59,069 bases of DNA, from the NCBI GenBank assembly GCA_017649565.1, contig JAGCGO010000036.1, forward strand, positions 1 to 59,069. The letters run 5' to 3'. Source of the DNA: Fibrobacter sp. (lineage in GTDB: Bacteria > Fibrobacterota > Fibrobacteria > Fibrobacterales > Fibrobacteraceae). Both the position numbers and the translations under genes were made by a program. The notes below the pieces were generated by a model. The model was not told where the DNA came from. It worked only from the letters and a program-made list of their open reading frames with translations, and did no database searches. Positions 21,850 to 30,004 of this stretch are shown here, piece by piece; position 1 is the first letter of the stretch, and each line of letters opens with the position of its first letter.

Positions 21850-22290
21850 AAAAATTTTCCGGCCAAAAGCACGCGGATATGCGTGGTATAAAAATTGGTT
21901 GGTCAGTTGGCCGGGTGCCGGATCAGTTGGTCACCGGCGTTGTTAAATTCGAGCGACACGTATAAAGTAATGTGGAATAAATGATTGGTTGAACTTACTC
22001 GTAGACGTATCGCTCTCCGCAGGGGGTGTGTGTAATTTATTGCAGAATTAGAAGTTCTGTTGTGTGTTGTGGTCCTTCGGATGCTCCCGCCCGTTCGGTT
22101 ACGGGAGCGGTTTCAAATTGTGTCGGTAGAGGTACGCTCTGGCTTCCCAAGTTCCAGACTTTACGGGGATGGGTCCCCTTCGTACTTGCCGATAAATTGT
22201 GCCCTCCGGGTGCGGTTAGTATGCAGATACATCGACCATTCAGATGAAAAAAGTTTGATTGTTTGGTTAGTTAGGTCATACACCCATCGG
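21850..22290 (-). other. Gene-free structured region
   Basis: There is no credible gene on either strand over about 440 bases. Visible structure: two direct CAGTTGG copies in a GC-rich block at about 21898-21938, a perfect 7-bp stem GCTCCCG/CGGGAGC at about 22083-22108, and GGGGA/TCCCC around TGGG at about 22165. The region could hold a structured RNA (transcribed leftward like its neighbours), the leader of the HTH gene at 21832, or a replication origin. Confidence 0.4.
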
Positions 22291-22296
22291 GCTAGC

Positions 22297-22379
22297 GGAG
22301 AATGGAGGACTCGAACCTTCAAGCGCTTGGAGCGCGGCGACCTAGCAAATCGCTGCCTTACCAGTTAGGCTAATTCTCC
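22297..22379 (-). tRNA. trnS(gct): tRNA-Ser(GCT)
   Basis: Acceptor GGAGAAT/ATTCTCC, D-arm GCCT/AGGC, anticodon arm GCGAT-TTGCTAG-GTCGC with anticodon GCT, a long class II variable arm, T-loop TTCGAGT, and G at the discriminator position as in tRNA-Ser. One A-C mismatch lies in the T-stem. It reads AGC/AGU Ser codons. No CCA is encoded. Confidence 0.9.
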
Positions 22380-22383
22380 GTTT

Positions 22384-22441
22384 ACATCGTGGACGAGGCA
22401 AAAAAAAACAAAAATCAATTCTAATTACTCGTCCACGATGT
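22384..22441. repeat. Perfect 14-bp inverted repeat with A-rich loop
   Basis: ACATCGTGGACGAG (22384-22397) and CTCGTCCACGATGT (22428-22441) flank a 30-base A/T-rich loop with an A9 run. It sits between tRNA-Ser and the next gene. In the leftward transcript it could be an RNase processing site that frees the tRNA, or a protein-binding dyad. Confidence 0.85.
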
Positions 22442-22456
22442 TGCAGGCGTTTCATG

Positions 22457-22645
22457 CTATCTCAATTCGATTTTCTGCTGCTTCTGTTTGTCCGCCTTGG
22501 TCGGCACCACATGGGCCCGGTGTCCCGCGTACCCGTGCCGCGCCGCCCACTGCTCCAGCGCATATACCATCCTATACGCCTGGGAACGTCTGCCGCATTG
22601 TGCGCCGACTATCGACGCGGCTGGGTATTTCAGGAGCCTTTTCAT
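22457..22645 (-). CDS. Small basic hypothetical protein, 62 aa
   Basis: Not recognised. Basic, with Lys, Arg, His and Gln, and a Q-A-Y-R-M-V-Y-A-L-E-Q-W helix. The start follows the annealing-protein stop directly (TAAATG), so it is translated with the recombination operon. Confidence 0.45.
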   Translation of the reverse strand: MKRLLKYPAASIVGAQCGRRSQAYRMVYALEQWAARHGYAGHRAHVVPTKADKQKQQKIELR

Positions 22646-23656
22646 TTAGTCTCCGAACATGTCGTTGTCTTCGGTCGTCGACGATTCGGGTGTCGGCGCG
22701 TCACCGGACGCGGGCTTTTCGGGTTCTTTTTTAGTTTCCTGCTTCGGTGCGGCCTTCGCGGCGGCAACCTTGCCGTTCTTCGTGGCCTGCTTGGCTTCGG
22801 CATCCTTTTCAGCCTTGTCGTCCATCACCGCCTTCCAGCTCGTCTCGCCGTCCTTGATGGCGGAGTAGATGGCGCGGAGGGTCTGGAGTTCGTTCGGGTC
22901 GAGCGCGGAGAGCTCGTGGCCGACGTAATCCTTGAGCGATTCCACCGCGACACCGAGCTGTGCGAAAGCGTCGATGATGCGGTGCTTTGCCGCGTCGGGG
23001 TCCTGGCGGTCTTGCTGTGCCATGGTCTTCTTGATTTCCAAGAGGGCCTCGTCTACGAGGTCGCCCGGAATCAGGCGGAGGCCGAGCGTGCGGACCGCCT
23101 TGGAAATCAGCGCGTTCTGCTTGTTGAGGATGTCATCGTCGGTGCCGTGGAGGATGTAGACCGGCTTGCCGTAAGAATTCGTGCGAACGCGGATTGGCTT
23201 CTCGCCCTGCGGGAGCTTGGCACGTTCCACGGTCTTGGTGACTGTCACGTCCTGGCTGAAGTAGGTGTTCGTTTCCAGGTCGCTGACGGCGACGCGGATC
23301 ACGCGGCGTTCGTCGTCCTCGGAGACGGTGGCCGTCTCGGTGAGGATGTTGGTCATGTTTCGGATGGCGGCTTCCACGAAGCGGATGCTGGGGCCTTCGA
23401 TGCCTTTGCCGACAGGCTTGTGGTAGATGGCGACGTTCGCGAAGCTGGGGCGGCGGGCGTCCTTGAGCATCGCCTGGCGGACCATGTCGAGGTCGCGGGG
23501 ACGTGCGAGGGCCATCTTGTAGCGGGCTTCCACGATGGCCTTCTGCTGCGCGGCCATGGCGACGGCGGCGTTTTCGGATGCCGACATCTGCACTGCGGGG
23601 AGCTGCGCTTCGGCGGGAGAGTTGTTGAAGTTGGCGGGTGCGATTGCGTTTTCCAT
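22646..23656 (-). CDS. Putative single-strand annealing recombinase
   Basis: This 336-aa protein sits beside a YqaJ exonuclease. Residues 40-180 contain R-P-R-D-L-D-M-V-R, then a Y-H-K-P-V-G-K-G-I-E-G-P-S-I-R-F-V-E-A-A-I-R-N block, similar to phage RecT/ERF-type annealing proteins where 'G-P-S-x-R-x-x-E' is typical. The C-terminal third is Lys/Ala/Glu-rich and disordered, ending in an acidic E-D-N-D-M-F-G-D tip like those that contact SSB. With the exonuclease it would form a two-component recombination system. Confidence 0.65.
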   Translation of the reverse strand: MENAIAPANFNNSPAEAQLPAVQMSASENAAVAMAAQQKAIVEARYKMALARPRDLDMVRQAMLKDARRPSFANVAIYHKPVGKGIEGPSIRFVEAAIRNMTNILTETATVSEDDERRVIRVAVSDLETNTYFSQDVTVTKTVERAKLPQGEKPIRVRTNSYGKPVYILHGTDDDILNKQNALISKAVRTLGLRLIPGDLVDEALLEIKKTMAQQDRQDPDAAKHRIIDAFAQLGVAVESLKDYVGHELSALDPNELQTLRAIYSAIKDGETSWKAVMDDKAEKDAEAKQATKNGKVAAAKAAPKQETKKEPEKPASGDAPTPESSTTEDNDMFGD

Positions 23657-23685
23657 ACTTGTTCCTTTTCTTGATAGGTTGTTGT

Positions 23686-24660
23686 CTAAAACCCCTTGGC
23701 GGTGATGCGGAGTGTTCTATTGCCCGGCTTCGTCTCGGTGTACTTCGCGACGAGCTCCTCGCGTTCGAGCACGCTCATGTTTTCCATGGCGGCCTTTGCG
23801 ACGGCCTCCCAGTCTGTCTCGGTCTTACCTTTGTTGTTCTTCCAGGTGCAGAACCCTGGCACCACCGTGGCTTCGCCCATGAAAACTCTGATGCGGTTTC
23901 CGGCCTCGTCCTTTCGTGCCTTGGCGGACTTCTCTTCCTCGGACGCCTTGACGTAGGCCTCCACGTTCTTCGCGAGTTCCTCGTCGGGTTCCTTCTCCTT
24001 GTCGGGCGTGCATTCGGCGAAGTGTTCCTTGATGTAGTTGGACGTGCTTTCGCTTCCGCTGGCTTCCGGCATCTCGGAATTCTCGACATAGGGCCAGAAC
24101 GCCTCGGATGCGTCAAGAATCTGCTGCGCAAGCTCCTCGTCGTATTCCATCGTGTAGATGTTGAAATCCTGTCCGGAGAACATCACGGCGAGGTGGGCGA
24201 ACTTCGCGCCGGTGACCATCATCTGCACCTGCAGCTGGGTCTTGTAGTAGTCCGGAAAATCGTCCGTCCACGCGTCGCCCCACTTCTCGTCCTTCCAGCG
24301 GATGTTCTTTGCGTCAACCGGGATTCCAAGCGAGTGGTTCCATCCGTCAAGGGACGCGCCGAGGCGCGGGTACTTGTCGCAGGTGACGAGGTTGTAGCCG
24401 TCCACGTGCTCCAGCTTCGCGTCGGTGTCCTCGGCGTACATCTTGAGAATCGCGGACTCGAATGCGGTCCCGGCCCTCATCGCGGCGCTCTGCGCGAACT
24501 CGGGGGCCTGTCCGGTCTTGTCGAGCCATACGTCGAAGATGCTGCCGAAAGGGGAGAGCCCGAGGAGCTTGGCGGCGTCGGTGCCGGTGATGTAGTGCTT
24601 GCGCTTTTCGAGCCATGCGGCCTTGTCGGCCTCTTTGCGTTCAATTTCGATAAATTCCAT
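23686..24660 (-). CDS. YqaJ-family viral recombinase exonuclease
   Basis: This 324-aa lambda-exonuclease-type protein resects double-stranded DNA to give single strands for the annealing protein. Motifs of the PD-(D/E)xK fold: I-T-G-T-D-A-A-K-L-L-G near 26, R-A-G-T-A-F-E near 65, G-A-S-L-D-G near 103, V-D-A-K near 117 (the usual E-x-K glutamate is replaced by Asp), and K-T-Q-L-Q-V-Q-M near 140. ATG 24660 follows the upstream stop by one base. Confidence 0.85.
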   Translation of the reverse strand: MEFIEIERKEADKAAWLEKRKHYITGTDAAKLLGLSPFGSIFDVWLDKTGQAPEFAQSAAMRAGTAFESAILKMYAEDTDAKLEHVDGYNLVTCDKYPRLGASLDGWNHSLGIPVDAKNIRWKDEKWGDAWTDDFPDYYKTQLQVQMMVTGAKFAHLAVMFSGQDFNIYTMEYDEELAQQILDASEAFWPYVENSEMPEASGSESTSNYIKEHFAECTPDKEKEPDEELAKNVEAYVKASEEEKSAKARKDEAGNRIRVFMGEATVVPGFCTWKNNKGKTETDWEAVAKAAMENMSVLEREELVAKYTETKPGNRTLRITAKGF

Positions 24661-24661
24661 T

Positions 24662-25675
24662 TTAGTACTCCACCTTGAGGTTGTTGATCTTTCCGTTGAC
24701 GATGGCCTTGACGATTTCACGTGCCGCCAGCTCGTAGCCCTGTTCGGAGTGCCCTGCGATGTAGAGCGGGAGGATCTTGGCGAGGTCTGCGACGATACGC
24801 TTGTTGACGGCCTTCTGTTCGTCTGTCCACTTCGATTTCTTTACCGGCTCGTCGGTCCGGACCTGGACTGGAACATCTACGTAATGAACTTCGGCTCCCT
24901 GGAACACAGGAAAATCAATGCTTGCGGCTTGATTCTTTCGGGCTTCGGCTTCGCGTTCTGCGGCGGCTTGTGCTTCGGCCTGTTCCTTCGCCCTGCGTTC
25001 GGCTTCTTCCCTGATTTTCTGTTCGCGGATGATGCGTTCTGCCTCTTCCTGCTTTGCTTTCAGTTCAGCGAGTTGGCGGGCGTCTTCTTCGCGCTTCTCG
25101 GCGGCCGCCTTCATGGTATTGAGTGCAGCGATTTCGCCTTCGTAGGCCTTGACCGCTTCATCGAAAGATTCCTTCCAATCCTTTTCGTTGGCCTTTTCCT
25201 TTTCGGAGGCGATTTCTGAAATTTTTTCTTCGAGCGCCTTTGAATCCATGTCGATGCACTTCGCGTGGATTTCCTTGATCGCGATCACCTTATCGTGGCG
25301 CTCCTCGATCTCGGTAACGGGCCTGCGGATTTCTTCCTGCAGGGCCTCCATTTTCTCGCGGAAAGCCTTGCGGTTGTCGTCGATGACGCCCGGGAGTTTC
25401 TTGAGCTCGGCGACCACCTGCTTTCCGAGGTTGTCGACCTTGACCTTTACGGACGCGAGCTGTCGTGCTGCGCTCTTGATCTGGGATGCGCCTTCCTTCG
25501 TGGTTGGGTCGGCCACGAGCGCCTTCGCCTTCCCCTCGATTACGCCGTAGAGGTTGTCGAGGTTCTTTCCTTCGGTAAAGAACCCCTGGAGGGCTTCCTG
25601 CTTGCTGACGATGACGCTGTAATCGTCGAGGATCGTCACCGGCGCCTGTTCTTTGATTTCAGTTTTCTGTTCCAT
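24662..25675 (-). CDS. Coiled-coil protein of the recombination module
   Basis: This 337-aa protein has a helical N-terminus, a long Glu/Lys/Ala/Arg-rich coiled coil (about residues 95-245) and a globular C-terminus. This TolA-like layout is common in phage proteins encoded beside RecT/exonuclease pairs, possibly a DUF1351 relative. Function unproven. It has a strong GGAGAAACG ribosome site. Confidence 0.6.
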   Translation of the reverse strand: MEQKTEIKEQAPVTILDDYSVIVSKQEALQGFFTEGKNLDNLYGVIEGKAKALVADPTTKEGASQIKSAARQLASVKVKVDNLGKQVVAELKKLPGVIDDNRKAFREKMEALQEEIRRPVTEIEERHDKVIAIKEIHAKCIDMDSKALEEKISEIASEKEKANEKDWKESFDEAVKAYEGEIAALNTMKAAAEKREEDARQLAELKAKQEEAERIIREQKIREEAERRAKEQAEAQAAAEREAEARKNQAASIDFPVFQGAEVHYVDVPVQVRTDEPVKKSKWTDEQKAVNKRIVADLAKILPLYIAGHSEQGYELAAREIVKAIVNGKINNLKVEY

Positions 25676-25700
25676 ATCGTTTCTCCAGCTATGAATTGGT

Positions 25701-25913
25701 TTAATAAGTTGAGCTTACCTGCCGCGCCATCCATTCCACGGTCGCGAAGTCGTAGGCGCCCTTTCGTACATCTTCGACTTGCTTGATGACCTTTGGGTTT
25801 GTTGCCGCCTCTCCAGTCACCGCGAGGAATGCGCGGTCCTTGGTCCCGGACACGGTGAACTCGCTTCGGCTCTTGCGGCTCTTGTAGGTCGCGGATCTCT
25901 TTTCATCAGGCAT
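25701..25913 (-). CDS. Hypothetical basic protein, 70 aa
   Basis: Not recognised. Lys/Arg/Ser-rich N-terminus, C-terminal helix. It overlaps the previous gene by 8 bases and precedes the coiled-coil gene. Confidence 0.45.
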   Translation of the reverse strand: MPDEKRSATYKSRKSRSEFTVSGTKDRAFLAVTGEAATNPKVIKQVEDVRKGAYDFATVEWMARQVSSTY

Positions 25914-26139
25914 TAGCGCCCTCCGCGATCGCCGTTAGCATCTCCTCCTTGATGCCAAGGTCGAGGTCCTGCATCGCGCGCTCCATGCGGAGGCGCATCG
26001 CCTCGGCGGCGTTCCAGCATTTTCCGGAGGGTGTTCGACCGGCCCGGTTGAGGGCATAGAGGCGCCGGCAGCGGTTCCCGTAACGCTTCTCGGCATTGAT
26101 CACATCATGCCGGAGTTCGTCGATCGTCTTGGTCATCAT
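25906..26139 (-). CDS. Hypothetical helical protein, 77 aa
   Basis: Not recognised. Arg-rich with Met and Ala, and mostly helical. The start is in an ATGATG overlap with the small membrane-protein gene. Confidence 0.45.
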   Translation of the reverse strand: MMTKTIDELRHDVINAEKRYGNRCRRLYALNRAGRTPSGKCWNAAEAMRLRMERAMQDLDLGIKEEMLTAIAEGANA

Positions 26140-26285
26140 GCCCACACCCTCCCGATGGCGCATGCCGCGAGGACCGCCCCGGCAATCGCGAGGCCGACGA
26201 AGTCGAGGACGTGCTGTGTCTTGCTGCGGTGCATCCAGTACGCGCTGGACTTGAACTCGCGAAATTCGATTGGTTTTCCTTCCAT
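26136..26285 (-). CDS. Small C-terminally anchored membrane protein, 49 aa
   Basis: A polar N-terminal 25 residues is followed by one hydrophobic segment at about 27-44 (Phe, Val, Gly, Leu, Ala). CGGAGAC precedes the start. Function unknown. Confidence 0.5.
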   Translation of the reverse strand: MEGKPIEFREFKSSAYWMHRSKTQHVLDFVGLAIAGAVLAACAIGRVWA

Positions 26286-26310
26286 GATAGTGTCTCCGTT
26301 GATATAATTC

Positions 26311-26931
26311 TTATGCCGATTCCGAGCGTTTCGAGGCTTCAGCCTTGCAGGCGTTGATGAGCGCTCCACGCCAGTTGCGTATGACCTCTCCGTCCTTGTC
26401 GCAACCGGGGCGCTCCACGTAGTTGCGCTGATACCAGAGTCGTGCGTCTTCCACGTCGAGGCCGTTGTCTTCGGCGAAGTCCATGACCTCGTATTTGTCG
26501 CGTGGGGCGGGGATACGTGGTGTAGAGGACTGCGCGTAAACGGTGCCGGATTCGGGGCGCACCGCCGGCACGGCGCGACCGCCACCCTGATTACGCGGGT
26601 GGGTCCCGTTCTGCCCCACTCGGGGCATATTCGTGGAGACGGTGGTGCTTTCGTCCGGCGCCTCGCGGATGTCCCCATCTGCCGTAGTATCTTTTCTCGG
26701 GCGCCCGCCCTTCTTGCCGTTCTCTTGGGCCTTCGGATACAGTTCGATTCTTTCCATTGACCAGCGGACCATTTTAGACCCGAAACATGCACCAGAATCG
26801 TCGAGGTCCTCAAGAGCATCCATAGAGGCGTCGACGTCGGCGGCTTTTTGCTCCGCAGTCATCTTACGGTAATGTCTTATGAATTCCTTGAACACTACCT
26901 TTGCCCAGAATCTGTCCTTTAATGCGGTCAT
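26311..26931 (-). CDS. Putative replication-associated protein
   Basis: This 206-aa protein has a helical N-terminal domain (1-70) with a K-G-G-R-P-R-K-D segment near 75, a long low-complexity linker, and a C-terminal domain 'EDARLWYQRNY...IRNWRGALINACK'. That C-terminal layout resembles helicase-loader or replisome-organiser tails of other phages (F-x-x-Y...N-W-K-x-A-L). Position at the head of the recombination operon supports a replication role. Confidence 0.5.
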   Translation of the reverse strand: MTALKDRFWAKVVFKEFIRHYRKMTAEQKAADVDASMDALEDLDDSGACFGSKMVRWSMERIELYPKAQENGKKGGRPRKDTTADGDIREAPDESTTVSTNMPRVGQNGTHPRNQGGGRAVPAVRPESGTVYAQSSTPRIPAPRDKYEVMDFAEDNGLDVEDARLWYQRNYVERPGCDKDGEVIRNWRGALINACKAEASKRSESA

Positions 26932-26942
26932 TCAATAGCCTT

Positions 26943-27092
26943 CTATTTTTTGACCTTCTTGTACATGTCCTTGACAGCGTCAATGACGATTGACTTATTC
27001 GATGTCGGCTTAAACTCCTTTGCTCGGACTTCCCTGATTTCTTCAAATACATGGTTTAGCTCCATAGGGAGGTGTACTTGAATTTCTGGCAT
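26943..27092 (-). CDS. Ribbon-helix-helix regulator, 49 aa
   Basis: M-P-E-I-Q-V-H-L-P (strand), then M-E-L-N-H-V-F-E-E-I (helix A), then S-N-K-S-I-V-I-D-A-V-K-D-M-Y (helix B) is an Arc/CopG-type RHH fold. It is the first gene of the leftward operon and faces the Cro/CI-like gene across a dyad-rich intergenic region, so it may autoregulate that promoter. ATG 27116 would add 8 residues. Confidence 0.65.
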   Translation of the reverse strand: MPEIQVHLPMELNHVFEEIREVRAKEFKPTSNKSIVIDAVKDMYKKVKK

Positions 27093-27116
27093 ATTCTTTT
27101 CTTCCTCGAATATCAT

Positions 27117-27239
27117 AAAATGATTATCTACTATCGTTATACGATAAATATATAATCGTATTTTGATATTGTCAATACTTTTTCTATCTTTTTTCGATAT
27201 TTTTTTTATCGGGTTGGTGCAATTAGCTATTTTTGGAAC
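27117..27239. promoter_or_regulatory. Divergent lysis-lysogeny control region
   Basis: This 120-base, very A/T-rich gap lies between the leftward RHH gene and the rightward HTH gene. It holds a dyad ATCGT-TAT-ACGAT at about 27137-27150, flanked by related ATAATC and GATTAT half-sites, and further CGATAT/ATATCG-like sites to 27210. For the rightward gene a perfect -7 box TATTTTTG lies at 27228-27235, four bases before the GTG start. This is the likely operator for one or both regulators. Confidence 0.65.
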
Positions 27240-27596
27240 GTGGCTGATGAATTTCTACATAATGTTGACGTTAACGCGCTAAAATCAGAGCTAGGCCTTG
27301 ATGTTCCGGATATTGCAGAGCTTGCTGGAATTTCGGAAAATGGCGTCTACAAGTGGTCGTGGTCAAAGACGAAGAACGGAACGAGACCTTCGTTTAATGC
27401 GATTGTGCGTATGCTTGAAAGGGGTGCTACTGTAGAGACTCTATTCGGCGTAGATTACACGGAGAATCATTCGCCGGTAAAAAACGCCCCCCTAGAATTC
27501 CTGGAATGTCTAAAGGAAGCAAAGGACCCGGAGTCGGCATTGAACGAAATTGTCGAGCGCAAGATCATGGAAATGAAGTCTAAAGGAAAGATTTAG
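27240..27596 (+). CDS. Cro/CI-like HTH regulator A, leaderless
   Basis: This 118-aa protein has an XRE-type HTH: P-D-I-A-E-L-A-G-I-S-E-N-G-V-Y-K-W (residues 22-38), then R-P-S-F-N-A-I-V-R-M-L-E-R-G and E-T-L-F-G. The last part matches regulator B at 30470. The C-terminus is helical and may dimerise. The start is GTG, four bases after a perfect -7 box, so the message has almost no leader, as for lambda cI made from PRM. It is the best candidate for the phage repressor. Confidence 0.65.
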   Translation: MADEFLHNVDVNALKSELGLDVPDIAELAGISENGVYKWSWSKTKNGTRPSFNAIVRMLERGATVETLFGVDYTENHSPVKNAPLEFLECLKEAKDPESALNEIVERKIMEMKSKGKI

Positions 27597-27633
27597 ACAT
27601 TTTGTTTTTCAAAATTATTTTAAAAGGCGGAAC

Positions 27634-28773
27634 ATGGAAAACGAAAACTTGAAAATCAAGAATATTAAGGAAATCGTCGGCCGGTTTAGTTCCCTGCTTA
27701 CTGCCGGTAAGGTTGAAAGCGAGAACCATGTTAGGAAACTTGTGATCGACAAGATTCTTGAGAACGTGTGGGGATTTTCATACGGATTTGACGAACCAGG
27801 GACATACCAGGAGGAAACCGACGTGCAGGTCGGTCATTCGACGGTTGTGCATCCTGACTACGAGCTATGCTGCTCCGGAGGTAAGAAGGTCATCATAGAG
27901 GCTAAGTCCACTTCCGAAGACCTGGACAAATGGGTAGAGCAGCTAAACGGATACGTAAGCCTCACGAACGCATCGGCCGGCATACTGATGAACGGACGTG
28001 AATTTCGCCTGTACCTTACGGAGCATGTAGGCACGATGGATTTGGAGCCGTTCCGCACGGTAAACATGGACAACGCATCTGATGAAGACTTCTCGTTCAT
28101 TCTTGGCATTTTCGCTAATGGATACTCTTTCAATGACGGCCAGATGAAGCGTGACGCCGCAAAGAAACGCTCGGAAAGGGATGCGAGGGAACGCCAGGAC
28201 AAGTTTACTGACAAGTGGTACGAGAAATTGAGGAACCCTTCTGATGACGACCTTAAATGCGTGATACGCGAAATAGAAGGTTGTTCCGCTGTAAGCCAGC
28301 AGAAGACCGACTTCTACAGGACTAACGTCCTTCCTGGGGCAATGTCCAAAATCAGGGACCGCATAGTAAATGACGCCGTGAAGGAACACGTCCAGAGAGA
28401 AAACGTGAAGAACCACCTCGAACCAGAGGAACTTGCAATCGGCACTCTCTTGGAATGGTTCATCGAACAGAAGAATGGAAATGTCGAGTTCATGGACGAT
28501 GAGTCCGATGCAGGCTTGAGCGTAGTCTTCAGGAGTGACTGCAAGAAGAAAATACTGTGGATTGTCGGGTCGGTAGACAAGGAAAACGGATATACATTCA
28601 CCGGAGTCTCGTTCCCTAATCGTGGAAAGGGCAAGGGTAAAGTCGTAAAAATTGACAAGCCTATTGACATATTGCGTAAGTACGGAGACCTGGTCCTGTG
28701 GGTTTACGAGAATATCAACGACCCGCAATCATGGTCGGCAGGTTACGATTCGAAGTTCTCTTCCATTCAGTAA
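27634..28773 (+). CDS. Stand-alone HSDR_N-type nuclease-fold protein
   Basis: This 379-aa protein has an N-terminal PD-(D/E)xK nuclease fold like the HsdR N-terminal domain of type I restriction enzymes: E-x-x-V-R-K near residue 30, P-D-Y-E-L near 73, and I-I-E-A-K-S near 87, then Q-L-x-G-Y. No helicase domain follows. The C-terminal half is a separate helical plus beta domain (residues 180-379). It is co-directional with, and 37 bases after, regulator A, in the cargo position of a prophage. It may act in defence against other phages or as a DNA-binding accessory. Confidence 0.7.
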   Translation: MENENLKIKNIKEIVGRFSSLLTAGKVESENHVRKLVIDKILENVWGFSYGFDEPGTYQEETDVQVGHSTVVHPDYELCCSGGKKVIIEAKSTSEDLDKWVEQLNGYVSLTNASAGILMNGREFRLYLTEHVGTMDLEPFRTVNMDNASDEDFSFILGIFANGYSFNDGQMKRDAAKKRSERDARERQDKFTDKWYEKLRNPSDDDLKCVIREIEGCSAVSQQKTDFYRTNVLPGAMSKIRDRIVNDAVKEHVQRENVKNHLEPEELAIGTLLEWFIEQKNGNVEFMDDESDAGLSVVFRSDCKKKILWIVGSVDKENGYTFTGVSFPNRGKGKGKVVKIDKPIDILRKYGDLVLWVYENINDPQSWSAGYDSKFSSIQ

Positions 28774-28778
28774 GTTTT

Positions 28779-28807
28779 ATCCCGTCCAATGAGGCGGGAT
28801 TTTTATT
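28779..28807 (+). terminator. Terminator after nuclease-fold gene
   Basis: ATCCCG...CGGGAT stem followed by TTTTTATTT, a good rho-independent terminator. It isolates the regulator A/nuclease unit. Confidence 0.8.
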
Positions 28808-28816
28808 TAACCGAAT

Positions 28817-28896
28817 AAAACCAAATTGGTTTGTTTTGGTTTATTAAAAACCAAATTGCTTTTTTTAAAACCAAACCTAACCAAAAAAAACCAAAC
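28817..28896. repeat. Array of seven ACCAAA-type motifs
   Basis: Five AACCAAA copies in + orientation and two TTGGTTT copies lie within about 80 bases, including an AAACCAA-A-TTGGTTT dyad at the left end. Spacings are irregular, about 9-22 bases. It could be an iteron-type origin, an operator cluster or a centromere-like site. Downstream there are A/G-rich (ATAGAAATAGAAG) and CG-alternating stretches up to 29030. No gene is seen from 28774 to 29071. Confidence 0.75.
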
Positions 28897-29059
28897 CTTC
28901 TTTCAGAATAAGAAACAGAAATAGTAATAGAAATAGAAGTATATCTTCCATAAAGGATAGTTATATGTAAATAACCCTCATTCTCGTTTTACCATACGCG
29001 CGTGCGCGCGCGAGGCGAGGCGTGCTTACACACGTCTTGTTTTTGTCGGATAAATAATT

Positions 29060-29067
29060 TATATTCG
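29060..29067 (+). promoter_or_regulatory. -7 box of a leaderless transcript
   Basis: TATATTCG lies four bases upstream of ATG 29072, the same geometry as the boxes before regulators A and B. No upstream A/T element of the late type is present. Confidence 0.5.
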
Positions 29068-29071
29068 GGGC

Positions 29072-29851
29072 ATGGACGCAAAGACTCTCGAATTCTGCTA
29101 CACTAACGTAAAGCCTATCGAACTCATTGACCTCGCTTCCGCCATGAAGGCCGTAAACGATGAGTTCGCATCGTTCTGTTCCAAGATTGACTCAAAGACG
29201 GAAGCGAAGCTGTACGTGGCGGAAGTGCGAAAAGGGAGCGTCATCATTGACCCCATTCCTTCCGTAGTGGCACTGCTTCCACTTGCCGACAACGTCAACG
29301 CAATCTGGGAATTTGCGGAGCACCTGAAATCCATGTACGACTTCCTTACCGGAAAGACGGAAAACGAGCCGAAGTACGCCGACAGGGCGTCTTACGGGAA
29401 CTACAAGCGGATGGTGGCGCCTACGGCGAAGGATGCCGACGGTGCCAGGTTCAACATTGTGGTAAAGGACAGCCCGGGAGCCGTAATAAACGTGTCCGTC
29501 GACAGCGAAAGGGACAGAATCCTCACGTCGTCAAGCAAGTCGGACGCCATGGAAGAAGTGATTGGCTCTCCTACCGTTGAAAGGTTCAACAACGTCGTAC
29601 TGGCTTTCACTCAACTCCGAAAGGACGATTCCGGGATAGGGGATCGCGGAGTAATCTCCGCAATATCGAAGAAATCGAAGAAAATCGTATCCGACGACAA
29701 GTCTTTCAAGGAATCACTGGTGTGCGGCGAGGACAACGCTTTCGCGTTCGGGTATATTGTCGATGTCGAGGTGGACAGGCTGGAGGACAGGATAATCGCC
29801 TACAGGGTCGTGAAGCTGCACGAGCGCTTCAGGATTGACGAGGACGGGTGA
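29072..29851 (+). CDS. Unknown cargo protein, 259 aa
   Basis: No family is certain. Residues 40-75 read L-Y-V-A-E-V-R-K-G-S-V-I-I-D followed by a hydrophobic stretch and I-W-E-F-A-E-H-L-K-S-M-Y-D-F-L-T-G-K. I recall this 'kGSi-i-d' pattern from unassigned proteins on bacterial mobile elements. The C-terminal half is beta-rich and charged. It has its own promoter and a terminator on the upstream side, as expected for a lysogenically expressed cargo (moron) gene. Confidence 0.5.
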   Translation: MDAKTLEFCYTNVKPIELIDLASAMKAVNDEFASFCSKIDSKTEAKLYVAEVRKGSVIIDPIPSVVALLPLADNVNAIWEFAEHLKSMYDFLTGKTENEPKYADRASYGNYKRMVAPTAKDADGARFNIVVKDSPGAVINVSVDSERDRILTSSSKSDAMEEVIGSPTVERFNNVVLAFTQLRKDDSGIGDRGVISAISKKSKKIVSDDKSFKESLVCGEDNAFAFGYIVDVEVDRLEDRIIAYRVVKLHERFRIDEDG

Positions 29852-29964
29852 CCGCGAAGATACCGAAATATACCCGCGAATGGCTCGTGGAGGCCCTAAA
29901 GCTCTCGCTCTCGTCCATCAAGAGGGGGAGGCCGTGGCTCTGCGCCTGTGCGCGATGCGCTTGA
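29848..29964 (+). pseudogene. Short frame, likely frameshifted remnant
   Basis: GTG 29848 overlaps the previous stop and gives 38 residues that begin like a helical DNA-binding protein (Y-T-R-E-W-L-V-E-A-L, then S-S-I-K-R-G-R-P). The end turns Cys/Ala-rich. Shifting frame near 29945 continues instead as R-D-A-L-D-R-F-L-K-G-R-H to a TGA at about 29988. A broken small gene is likely. Confidence 0.35.
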
Positions 29965-30004
29965 CCGGTTCCTGAAGGGAAGGCATTGATCGGAGCCAGG
30001 TGTA

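Noticed and set aside
22454..24678. Two long + strand open frames (406 and 346 aa)
   Set aside because: Antisense to the annealing-protein and exonuclease genes. Composition is that of a shadow frame in GC-rich coding DNA.
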